Of a DNA stretch of 6,818 nt, positions 1 to 5,646 are shown piece by piece. Position 1 is the stretch's first letter; each line of letters begins with the position of its first letter. The stretch comes from Clostridium sp. CAG:253 (GTDB lineage: Bacteria; Bacillota; Clostridia; Lachnospirales; Lachnospiraceae): the NCBI GenBank assembly GCA_000436755.1, contig FR887287.1, positions 1 to 6,818 on the forward strand, read 5' to 3'. The notes under the pieces were generated by a model. That model worked only from the letters and a program-made list of their open reading frames with translations. It was not told where the DNA came from and did no database searches. A program made the translations under genes and the position numbers.

Positions 1-1
1 C

Positions 2-100
2 TTAGCGAGTTTCGCAATTACCTATTCATTTACATATAAGTATAGACATGTATTGGAAAAAATATGCAATTTCAGAAAAAAATTAAAAAAATTTTTTTGA
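2..100 (+). CDS. Possible C-terminal end of an upstream gene (5' truncated)
   Basis: A reading frame is open from the left edge for 32 codons and stops at TGA 98-100. Its translation begins LASFAITYSFTYKYRHV and ends in the lysine-rich KKLKKFF. A hydrophobic/aromatic stretch followed by a basic tail would suit the end of a membrane protein, cytoplasmic side last. The other two forward frames stop within the first 40 bases. No family can be recognised from so little sequence. An open frame of this length arises by chance fairly often, so this is only a candidate. The stop falls just after a run of seven A and seven T (85-98). If real, the gene is probably separate from the pilus operon. Confidence 0.3.
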   Translation, partial: LASFAITYSFTYKYRHVLEKICNFRKKLKKFF

Positions 101-128
101 TAAATTCTTTAAATAAAGGAAAAACAAA

Positions 129-215
129 ATGAAAGCAGTTTTAAAAACGAGAAAATGTACTGTTTATGGTGAAAACCGGTACCGTAATATACAGAAATTA
201 GAAAAAGATTCATAA
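129..215 (+). CDS. Possible small ORF, 28 residues, basic peptide of unknown function
   Basis: ATG 129 opens a 28-codon frame ending in TAA 213-215. A purine-rich AAAGGA lies at 115-120, eight bases before the start, a reasonable ribosome binding site for an AT-rich Firmicute. The peptide begins MKAVLKTRKC and ends QKLEKDS. It is strongly basic and has no membrane segment, signal peptide or recognised motif. It lies upstream of the operon promoter at 340-368, so it would need its own promoter or read-through from upstream. Bases 160-194 within it can also fold into a hairpin, so the segment might act as RNA. Existence as a real gene is uncertain. Confidence 0.25.
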   Translation: MKAVLKTRKCTVYGENRYRNIQKLEKDS

Positions 216-339
216 AATTTTGAGTGTTTTCAATATTTGGCTGCTGTGAAAAAGTTACAAATAAGTTTATCAGCTAGTGGTTAATAACTTATAAAAATAG
301 TTGCAGATTATTGTGAAAAGTAGACAAAAAACAGTGGTG

Positions 340-368
340 TTGACAGCAAAATGGCATGGTGATAAAGT
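340..368 (+). promoter_or_regulatory. Predicted sigma-A promoter of the tad operon
   Basis: A perfect -35 box TTGACA (340-345) is separated by 17 bases from TAAAGT (363-368), which matches the -10 consensus at four of six positions. It is preceded by an extended -10 TG at 360-361 (TGaTAAAGT). Transcription would start near 375, leaving a short leader of about 24 bases before the tadV ATG at 399. Spacing and position relative to the first gene are both right. An imperfect inverted repeat (354-378) straddles the -10, so repression or activation there is possible. Confidence 0.6.
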
Positions 369-378
369 GGCACCACGC
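354..378. repeat. Imperfect inverted repeat across the -10 box
   Basis: GCATGGTG (354-361) and CACCACGC (371-378) are inverted repeats with one mismatch in eight, around the nine bases that hold the -10 element. A further GTGGTG lies at 334-339, just before the -35 box. The arrangement could be an operator, but the arms are short. Confidence 0.35.
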
Positions 379-383
379 AAAAG

Positions 384-393
384 AAGGAGGTGA
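384..393 (+). promoter_or_regulatory. Ribosome binding site of tadV
   Basis: AAGGAGGTGA is a near-perfect match to the anti-Shine-Dalgarno. The GGAGG core ends eight bases before ATG 399, which fixes that ATG as the start. The in-frame GTG at 390 lies inside the site and cannot use it. Confidence 0.85.
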
Positions 394-398
394 AGAAC

Positions 399-905
399 AT
401 GAGAGAAATATTTGTGTGCAGTATGCTTTTAATGGCTGCGGCTGACGATTTGAGGAGAAGCAGGATAAGTAATTATATTGTGTTTCCGGCAATACTTGCA
501 GCGCTTACATATAGGGTATATCTTGGCGGATTTACATATGCGCTTCGTGGAGTAAACGATATGTTAATAGTGTGTTTAATATTTTTGCCTGTTTTTAAAC
601 TGCGTGGAATCGGAGCCGGGGATATAAAACTGTTTTGTATGATTACATGCTTTTACGGTGTTGTTTTTGGTCTGAAGTCAGCTGCTCTGACTATTATTCT
701 TGCAGGTATATTAGCATTTTATCGTGTTTTGAAAAATCCGATTTTGCTCGGCAGATTTTTGGAATTGAAAAATTATCTGTTATATGGCGCAGGCGGTGGC
801 GAAAAATATTTTATTGCAGATGAATCAAAAGGAACAGAGAGCATCCATATTGCACCGTTTGCGGCAATTTCTTATTTTTGTATGTTGATTGTATATAAAA
901 TGTGA
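399..905 (+). CDS. tadV: Prepilin peptidase, TadV/CpaA type (A24 family)
   Basis: This is a membrane aspartic protease of 168 residues, expected to remove the leader peptide of the Flp prepilin at the cytoplasmic face of the membrane. Two A24-family catalytic aspartate motifs are visible: D17 in the DLRRSRISN segment (the family's D-x5-I-P-N, with Ser for Pro) and D75 in GAGDIKL. Hydrophobic membrane segments surround them (about 3-15, 27-43, 53-66, 79-110 and 150-167). The short length and absence of the N-terminal methylase domain of PilD-type enzymes match TadV/CpaA. The ATG at 399 is chosen because of the strong ribosome binding site at 384-393. It is the first gene of the operon, and its presumed substrate is the pilin at 5440-5646. 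The next gene starts 11 bases downstream. Residues 130-150, between the last two membrane segments, form a polar loop. Confidence 0.88.
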   Translation: MREIFVCSMLLMAAADDLRRSRISNYIVFPAILAALTYRVYLGGFTYALRGVNDMLIVCLIFLPVFKLRGIGAGDIKLFCMITCFYGVVFGLKSAALTIILAGILAFYRVLKNPILLGRFLELKNYLLYGAGGGEKYFIADESKGTESIHIAPFAAISYFCMLIVYKM

Positions 906-910
906 GGAGG
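905..910 (+). promoter_or_regulatory. Ribosome binding site of the tadZ-like gene
   Basis: AGGAGG begins at the last base of the tadV stop codon and ends six bases before GTG 917. This favours 917 over the upstream in-frame GTG at 902, which would overlap the site. The placement suggests translational coupling to tadV. Confidence 0.75.
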
Positions 911-916
911 GAAAGC

Positions 917-1885
917 GTGGAAAAAGTTGTTATTGGTCTGTATGAAAAAACATCATATGCAGAGAGATTTGCTGAATACTTTTGTCATAATAAGAATAAC
1001 TGTGTAGATTTCAGGATATTTACAATGTGTGATAAAATTTCAGAATTTGTCAAAAAGACAAAGATAGATGTTTTATTGACAGACAGAAAATCTGTGAATG
1101 ATGTGGAAAACGAAAAAAATGTGGGGAAAATTATTGTTTTGTCAGAGGGTAATTATGTAATGGAAAACGAAAAATATTCTGTTATATTTAAATACCAATC
1201 CGTTGAAGAAATAATAAAAGAAGTTCTTTCTGATATAGCTGATGATGACAAGGTAAATATCAATAATACATTTGTTATAAAAAATAATACCGAATTGATA
1301 GGTGTCTATTCTGCGAGTGGCGGGAATATTGTACTTGATTATGGTGTTGAACTTGCATTGCAAATGGGGAAAATGAGGAAAACACTGCTTGTGTGTCTGG
1401 AACAATTAAACGGACTTGATGGGGCATCATGGCCGGAGAATGAAAATAAGAAAAAGAGTGGTGTGTCAAATGATGAGGTGCCGTATGTCAGGGGAATGTC
1501 GGAGGTTATATATTATCTGAAAAAAAGTGGAAATAAACTTGCTTTAAAACTTCAATCTATTATTTGCAAAAAAGGCGAAGTGGATTGTATTTATCCGGTT
1601 GAAGATTACAGAGATCTCCAGTTTCTTGACAAAGAGGGAATTGGTGAATTTATAAAAGTTGTATCTGAACAGATGGAGTATGAAGCTGTCATTTTTATAA
1701 TAGGCTATCTGAGCGAAGCTTTTATGGAACTTATGCAAAGGTGTGATAAACTTTATTTTAAGGCAGCACAAAACAGAATGGAGTTTGAAAAACAAAATGC
1801 ATTTGAAAAAATGCTTAAAAGAGACGGTTTGTCAGGGAGTTTTGATAATGTAGTATTTTTTGGAGAAGATAGAAATGCGTGTTGA
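917..1885 (+). CDS. tadZ: TadZ/CpaE-like pilus localisation protein, degenerate ATPase
   Basis: This protein of 322 residues has the two-part TadZ layout. Residues 1-110 resemble an atypical receiver domain, with alternating strands such as VVIGLYE, DVLLTD and KIIVLSE, and a KYQSVEEIIKEV segment typical of Firmicute TadZ proteins. Residues 125-320 resemble a MinD/ParA-like ATPase fold: LIGVYSASGGN begins where GVYS-x-x-GG-x-GKT would be, and later segments follow family order (MSEVIYYLKKSGNKLALKLQSI, then YPVEDYRDLQFLDKEGIGEFI). The Walker A lysine and threonine are missing (SASGGNIVLD), and the usual D-V-I-I-L-D-x-G strand reads EAVIFIIG. In characterised systems TadZ places the Tad machine in the cell. 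Here it probably acts as a scaffold or binds nucleotide without hydrolysis (inference). It lies between tadV and tadA, overlapping tadA by seven bases. The start is GTG. Confidence 0.78.
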   Translation: MEKVVIGLYEKTSYAERFAEYFCHNKNNCVDFRIFTMCDKISEFVKKTKIDVLLTDRKSVNDVENEKNVGKIIVLSEGNYVMENEKYSVIFKYQSVEEIIKEVLSDIADDDKVNINNTFVIKNNTELIGVYSASGGNIVLDYGVELALQMGKMRKTLLVCLEQLNGLDGASWPENENKKKSGVSNDEVPYVRGMSEVIYYLKKSGNKLALKLQSIICKKGEVDCIYPVEDYRDLQFLDKEGIGEFIKVVSEQMEYEAVIFIIGYLSEAFMELMQRCDKLYFKAAQNRMEFEKQNAFEKMLKRDGLSGSFDNVVFFGEDRNAC

Positions 1886-3123
1886 TACAGAGGGGTATGA
1901 AAAACATAAATAAAATAAAAGGTGACATTTATCGTGAGATTGTTGAGAGAACAGTAGACGGCAGGGAGTATAGTGATGAGGAACTATATGAACTTATTGA
2001 GGAAAAAGTTTTGAAAAAGAGCCATGAGGTATATATAGCACAGTCTGAAAAGGAAAGTATTACAAAAAGTGTATACAATTCCATGCGTGGAATGGATGTG
2101 CTTCAGGAACTTATAGACAACCCTGATATTACTGAGATTATGGTAAATGGTCCTGATAATATATTTGTCGAGAACAGTGGAAAGATTGAAAAATATCCGG
2201 AAAGGTTTATGGATGTACATAAGCTGGAGGATGTTATACAACAGATTGTTTCAAAAGTCAACAGAGTTGTAAATGAAACAAGTCCAATTGTAGATTTCAG
2301 GCTTACTGACGGGTCAAGAGTTAATGTTGTTCTTCCGCCTGTGAGTCTTGAGGGGCCGGTTGTTACAATTAGAAAATTTCCGGAAAAACCTATGACAATG
2401 AAAAAACTTGTACAAATAGGTTCGCTGTCAGAGGAAGCTGCTCAATTTTTGGAGAAGATTGTAAAAGCGGGATACAACATTTTTATAAGTGGGGGAACAG
2501 GAAGTGGAAAGACTACGTTTTTAAATGCACTATCTGATTATATACCGCAGGACGAGAGGATAATTACAATCGAGGATGCAGCAGAACTTCAGATAAGAAA
2601 TATACCAAATCTTGTAAGACTGGAGGTTAGAAATGCAAATATTGAAGGCAAAAATGCAGTGACGATAAGGGATTTGTTAAAATCGTCATTACGCATGCGA
2701 CCTGACCGAATAGTATTAGGGGAAGTAAGAGATGCGGCGGCATGTGAACTGTTAAATGCCATGAATACCGGGCATGATGGAAGTTTTTGTACCGGACATG
2801 CAAACAGTTCAAAGGATATGCTTTCAAGACTTGAGACACTTGTTTTGTCGGGGATGGATATACCCATTTTAGCAATACGAAACCAAATAGCGGCTGCTGT
2901 TGACATAATAATTCATCTTGGCAGGCTTAGGGATAAAACAAGAAAAGTTCTTGAAATAGCTGAGGTTATTGGAATGGATGGGGACAATATAAAACTCGGG
3001 ACATTATTTGAGTTTGTTGAGGAAGGAGAAGATGCGGATGGGAGGGTGATTGGAAAACTATGCAGGACAGAAAAACAGATTGTTCACACAGAAAAGCTTC
3101 AAAGAGCAGGAATAGAGTATTAG
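1879..3123 (+). CDS. tadA: Pilus assembly ATPase TadA/CpaF (type II/IV secretion ATPase)
   Basis: This cytoplasmic hexameric ATPase powers pilin extrusion through the TadB/TadC platform. Its 414 residues are a usual CpaF length, and all motifs are intact. An N-terminal helical domain (about 1-75) is followed by the DNPDITEIMVNG-type segment (80-91) and a DFRLTDGSRVNVVLPP segment (139-154). Walker A is GGTGSGKTT (205-213), the Asp box ITIEDAAEL (229-237), the Walker B region LRMRPDRIVLGEVRD (271-285), and the His box GHDGSFCTGHANS (298-310), where Phe-Cys replaces the more common Leu-Ser/Thr. The start is uncertain. GTG 1879 has a weak GGAGA (1862-1866) at a long spacing, and ATG 1897 has AGAGGGG only one base upstream. 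The first choice overlaps the TadZ gene by seven bases, suggesting coupled translation. Confidence 0.93.
   Translation: MLIQRGMKNINKIKGDIYREIVERTVDGREYSDEELYELIEEKVLKKSHEVYIAQSEKESITKSVYNSMRGMDVLQELIDNPDITEIMVNGPDNIFVENSGKIEKYPERFMDVHKLEDVIQQIVSKVNRVVNETSPIVDFRLTDGSRVNVVLPPVSLEGPVVTIRKFPEKPMTMKKLVQIGSLSEEAAQFLEKIVKAGYNIFISGGTGSGKTTFLNALSDYIPQDERIITIEDAAELQIRNIPNLVRLEVRNANIEGKNAVTIRDLLKSSLRMRPDRIVLGEVRDAAACELLNAMNTGHDGSFCTGHANSSKDMLSRLETLVLSGMDIPILAIRNQIAAAVDIIIHLGRLRDKTRKVLEIAEVIGMDGDNIKLGTLFEFVEEGEDADGRVIGKLCRTEKQIVHTEKLQRAGIEY
3041..3050 (+). promoter_or_regulatory. Ribosome binding site of tadB inside tadA
   Basis: GGAGGGTGAT lies within the end of the tadA coding sequence, with its last base nine bases before ATG 3060. 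It is the best such site near the start of tadB and supports the long overlapping start over ATG 3183, which has only a poor GGAAAG just before it. Confidence 0.5.
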
Positions 3124-3851
3124 ATAGCAACAACTCAAAAAAGCGTGCGTTAATAAAATACTTTTTTTGTGGATATGGAAAGATGTTTTTGATTTCATTG
3201 TTATTTTATAAATCATTTATTATCTGTTTTGTTATAGCCATGGTCTATGGAGTATTAAATGTGAAAAAGGAGACGAAAAGACAGGAGGAATTACGCAAAT
3301 GGAAATTGAATCTCGAATTTAAAGAATTGATGTTAAGTATATCGGCTGCACTGTCAGCAGGATATTCTATTGAAAATTCAATACGGGAATCAGAAAAAGA
3401 TTTAGATATGTTATTTGGTGAAAAATCAGCGATATTGATTGAGACAGAAAAGATAATTACGGAATTGGAAAATGGAATACCGATAGAAAAGGCACTTTGG
3501 GAATTTGCAATAAGCAGTGACATTGAGGACATCAGTTGTTTTTCGGATATATTTGGAATTGCAAAAAGAACAGGTGGAAATATGGTGGAGATAGTAAAGT
3601 CAACCGCTGATAAAATAAGTGAAAAAATAGAGGTTAAAAGAGAAATAAAAACAATGATAGCAGCTAAAAAAATGGAGAGCAGGATAATGAATATAATACC
3701 ATTGCTGATAATTGTATATTTCTGGCTTACCTCGCCGGGATTTCTGGATTGTCTCTATACTGTAAGCGGTCATATTTTTATGACAGGTTTATTTGGAATT
3801 TATATGTTTGGCTGTATGTTAAGTGAGAAAATATCAGATATAAAAATATAA
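3060..3851 (+). CDS. tadB: Tad platform protein TadB (type II secretion F domain)
   Basis: This is an inner-membrane platform protein of the Tad machine, 263 residues from ATG 3060. After a basic N-terminal stretch (1-33), hydrophobic segments span about 31-66. A cytoplasmic F domain follows at about 86-215, with LEFKELMLSISAALSAGYSIENS, FSDIFGIAKRTGGNM and IEVKREIKTMIAAKKMESRIM, all typical of TadB. Two C-terminal membrane segments lie at about 208-224 and 236-254, with the conserved LTSPGFLD loop between them. The start at 3060 overlaps tadA by 64 bases and is supported by GGAGGGTGAT at 3041-3050. ATG 3183 would shorten the first membrane region and has a poor site, but cannot be excluded. 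It should pair with TadC and receive force from TadA. No missing motifs were noticed. Confidence 0.85.
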   Translation: MQDRKTDCSHRKASKSRNRVLDSNNSKKRALIKYFFCGYGKMFLISLLFYKSFIICFVIAMVYGVLNVKKETKRQEELRKWKLNLEFKELMLSISAALSAGYSIENSIRESEKDLDMLFGEKSAILIETEKIITELENGIPIEKALWEFAISSDIEDISCFSDIFGIAKRTGGNMVEIVKSTADKISEKIEVKREIKTMIAAKKMESRIMNIIPLLIIVYFWLTSPGFLDCLYTVSGHIFMTGLFGIYMFGCMLSEKISDIKI

Positions 3852-3869
3852 TGGAATGGCATTAAAAAT

Positions 3870-3878
3870 GGAGGTGAT
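3870..3878 (+). promoter_or_regulatory. Ribosome binding site fixing a TTG start for tadC
   Basis: GGAGGTGAT ends seven bases before TTG 3886. The in-frame ATGs at 3856, 3868 and 3877 either have no site upstream or lie within or just before this one, so the TTG is the best-placed start. Confidence 0.65.
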
Positions 3879-3885
3879 GTGGAAT

Positions 3886-5343
3886 TTGCAGGATATCTTG
3901 ATTTTATCTGTTTGTATGGTTTTAATGTCTGTGTATTTATCATTTTTGACGTATGAGTGGATAAAAAATAAAAGGAAAAAAGTTGTTGAAGTAAATTTAA
4001 AATTAAGTTTTGTTGTACCTGCGGCATATAAAATATACTGCATCTTAGGAAAAAAAGTTAAATTTAAACTGAAAGAGGAAACTTTAGACAGGTATAAAAA
4101 ATTATATGTCGGAAAGAGTGAAGATGACATAACAAAAGAGTTTTTTATTAAACATATTTCGTTATTTTTATGTACATATCTGCTATTTAATCTAATTGTT
4201 TTATTTTCAGTTATATCATGCCAAAGCAATCAATATATAGTTTCTGAATATTATATTGAAAAAAATGACATAGGTGGAGAACAAAAAGAGATAAGCGTAC
4301 AAACAGAAATAGGTGGTAAAAAAAAGGATACCGATATTATAGTACCCGAAAGAAAATATAATGAAAAAGAAATTTTACATAATGCAGAAAAGGTGAAAAA
4401 ATATATTTACAGTCATTATCTTGGAAATAATAAATCGCCCGATAAGGTGACAAAAAATCTTTCTTTAGTAAGACATGTAAATGGAAGTATGTTTAATATT
4501 TCATGGACTTCAAGTAATGAAAATGTTGTTGCGGCTGATGGAAAAGTTGAGTGCGGAAAGATTACGGAACTAGAAAATGTGGAACTTACGGCTGTTTTAA
4601 AGTATGAGCAATATAAGGAAAAATTAAAGTTTAATATTACGGTCTGTCCGGTCAAAAAGACAGAGGAAGAGAATATCTGGGACGAATGGAGAAAATTGTT
4701 TGAAAAGTCAGTAGAAGATACAAAGAGTTTCAAGTATATAAAACTTCCTGATAAGGTCAGAGGGAAAAATGTAAGCTACAGTGTTGACAGATATAAAGGA
4801 TTATGTCAGACGGCAGGTATTGCAATGCTCATGTTTGTTGTTGTACCGATTATGGCAGAATATGCTGCAAAGAATAAAGTGACTGAACGGGAAAAACAGT
4901 TGAAACTAGCATATCCTGAAATGGTTGAAAAATTTGTATTGCTTATAAATGCCGGTCTACCTGTGAAAAATGCATGGATTCGTGTAGCTGAGACAAGAAA
5001 AACTAAAAATGATAAGGTTGATTATCTTACAGAGGAAATGCTTCTGACTAAAAATCAGATGGATAATGGAATTAGTGAAGAAAAGGCATACGAAATGTTT
5101 GGAAGAAGAATAGGTATATTAACCTATATGAAATTTTCAACACTTCTTGTACAAAATTTAAAAAAGGGAACCGCTAATCTAATAAATATTCTCGAGTATG
5201 AATCCGCTGATATTTTTAATGAAAGAAAAGAGAATGCAAAAATTCTTGGAGAAGAAGCGAGTACAAAACTATTAGTGCCAATGGTGCTTATGATGACAAT
5301 TATTTTTGCCATTATATTGTATGCAGCTTTTGCAGGGATGTAA
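3886..5343 (+). CDS. tadC: Tad platform protein TadC with extracytoplasmic Ig-like insertion
   Basis: This platform protein is 485 residues from TTG 3886, far longer than the roughly 300 of a classical TadC. The order is: membrane segment 4-22, then a basic cytoplasmic stretch (26-90); a second membrane segment (about 91-111); a long polar region (about 113-304), predicted outside the membrane by the positive-inside rule; a third membrane segment (308-327); a cytoplasmic F domain (about 335-460, with LAYPEMVEKFVLLINAGLPV, FGRRIGILTYMKFSTLLVQN and LGEEASTKLLVP); and a final membrane segment (463-482). Within the polar region, residues about 166-255 resemble an atrophied bacterial Ig-like domain: SWTSSNENVVAADGKV, then VELTAVLKY and LKFNITV. 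C223 and C254 could form a disulfide. The TTG start uses GGAGGTGAT at 3870-3878; ATG 3856 is the alternative. It follows tadB by 34 bases. Confidence 0.83.
   Translation: MQDILILSVCMVLMSVYLSFLTYEWIKNKRKKVVEVNLKLSFVVPAAYKIYCILGKKVKFKLKEETLDRYKKLYVGKSEDDITKEFFIKHISLFLCTYLLFNLIVLFSVISCQSNQYIVSEYYIEKNDIGGEQKEISVQTEIGGKKKDTDIIVPERKYNEKEILHNAEKVKKYIYSHYLGNNKSPDKVTKNLSLVRHVNGSMFNISWTSSNENVVAADGKVECGKITELENVELTAVLKYEQYKEKLKFNITVCPVKKTEEENIWDEWRKLFEKSVEDTKSFKYIKLPDKVRGKNVSYSVDRYKGLCQTAGIAMLMFVVVPIMAEYAAKNKVTEREKQLKLAYPEMVEKFVLLINAGLPVKNAWIRVAETRKTKNDKVDYLTEEMLLTKNQMDNGISEEKAYEMFGRRIGILTYMKFSTLLVQNLKKGTANLINILEYESADIFNERKENAKILGEEASTKLLVPMVLMMTIIFAIILYAAFAGM
4381..4650 (+). other. Bacterial Ig-like (atrophied Big) segment within TadC
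   Basis: TadC residues about 166-255 carry the W-x-S-S-N ... DGKV ... V-x-L-T-A spacing seen in atrophied bacterial Ig-like domains of Firmicute surface proteins. Strands ending in LKFNITV close the segment. The match was made by eye. The boundaries are approximate, and the preceding helix-like part (KEILHNAEKVKKYIYSHYL) may belong to the same unit. Confidence 0.55.
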
Positions 5344-5384
5344 AGTGAGTAGTGTTGTATTGTTAAAAAATTAGAAAGGGGAAA

Positions 5385-5427
5385 GTTACTGTCTGTCTGT
5401 TTTTGCTTGAGTTGTGCGGACAGTAAT
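5385..5427 (+). promoter_or_regulatory. Stem-loop in the leader of the pilin gene
   Basis: GTTACTGTCTG (5385-5395) can pair with CGGACAGTAAT (5417-5427) over 11 base pairs, two of them G-U, around a 21-base loop. It sits in the only sizeable gap of the operon, between tadC and the pilin gene, and ends right before the AGGAT ribosome binding site at 5428-5432. No T-run follows, so it is not an intrinsic terminator. It could protect or process the pilin mRNA, or tune its translation (inference). Confidence 0.5.
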
Positions 5428-5439
5428 AGGATAAAAAAT

Positions 5440-5646
5440 ATGATAAACAGAAAAGACATGAGAGATTTAATATGTGAAGAAGATGGAATTGGAATTGTTG
5501 AAATTATACTTATTTTAGTTGTGCTTATAATGCTGATAGTTATATTTAGAAAGCAGATAACGGACATTGTAAGTAGTGCATTTAAAAATATAAATGGGGA
5601 TTCAGACACAATAAATGAGGAAATTGAAATTGATGATGGAGAATAA
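5440..5646 (+). CDS. flp: Flp-type (type IVb) prepilin, Flp1-like
   Basis: This small major-pilin candidate of 68 residues would be processed by TadV and assembled by the Tad machine. A charged leader (MINRKDMRDLICEEDG) ends at G16, followed by I17-G-I-V-E21. This fits the prepilin rule of cleavage after glycine with glutamate at +5. The Tyr that follows Glu in classical Flp pilins is Ile here, as is common in Firmicute Flp1-like proteins. A hydrophobic helix spans about 17-37 (IVEIILILVVLIMLIVIF) and runs into FRKQITDIVSSAFKNI. The mature protein is about 52 residues with an acidic tail (NEEIEIDDGE). ATG 5440 is chosen because AGGAT (5428-5432) lies seven bases upstream and the leader length fits. 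The frame is open further upstream (TTG 5407), but that would add an odd cysteine-containing extension. The gene overlaps the next by 14 bases. Confidence 0.82.
   Translation: MINRKDMRDLICEEDGIGIVEIILILVVLIMLIVIFRKQITDIVSSAFKNINGDSDTINEEIEIDDGE

Larger units (their letters stand above)
101..398. other. Leader region before the pilus operon
   Basis: Apart from the candidate small ORF (129-215) and the promoter near 340-368, this stretch has no convincing gene on either strand. It contains two weak dyads: a hairpin at 160-194 (CTGT + TTATGGT pairing with ACCGTAA + ACAG, with a three-base bulge), and ATAAGTT at 261-267 pairing with AACTTAT at 286-292 around an 18-base loop. No riboswitch class, tRNA, repeat array or terminator with a T-run could be recognised. 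Confidence 0.5.

Noticed and set aside
5..15. GCGA-GTT-TCGC hairpin at the left edge as a terminator
   Set aside because: The stem is four base pairs with no T-run after it, and it lies in an open reading frame.
261..292. ATAAGTT / AACTTAT dyad as an operator
   Set aside because: Seven A/T-rich base pairs with an 18-base loop are expected by chance in such AT-rich DNA, and it is about 48 bases from the -35 box. It is noted only in the leader entry.
150..380. Cyclic-di-GMP or other riboswitch in the operon leader
   Set aside because: No GEMM-type conserved core or other known aptamer sequence was recognised, and the predicted transcription start near 375 leaves only about 24 bases of leader.
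390..398. GTG 390 as the start of the prepilin peptidase
   Set aside because: The GTG lies inside the AAGGAGGTGA ribosome binding site; ATG 399 is correctly spaced from it.
902..916. GTG 902 as the start of the TadZ-like gene
   Set aside because: It overlaps the tadV stop and the AGGAGG at 905-910, which instead serves GTG 917.
5385..5427. Intrinsic terminator between tadC and the pilin gene
   Set aside because: No T-run follows the 3' arm; the next bases are AGGATAAAAAATATG, the start region of the pilin.
5407..5439. TTG 5407 as the start of the pilin
   Set aside because: It lies in the loop of the predicted stem-loop and has no spaced ribosome binding site. ATG 5440 has AGGAT seven bases upstream and gives a normal prepilin leader.
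5124..5609. Long minus-strand reading frame across the end of tadC and the pilin
   Set aside because: It is antisense to two well-supported genes, has low-complexity Ser/Ile/Phe composition and no motif. The other minus-strand frames in the window look like shadows of the same kind.
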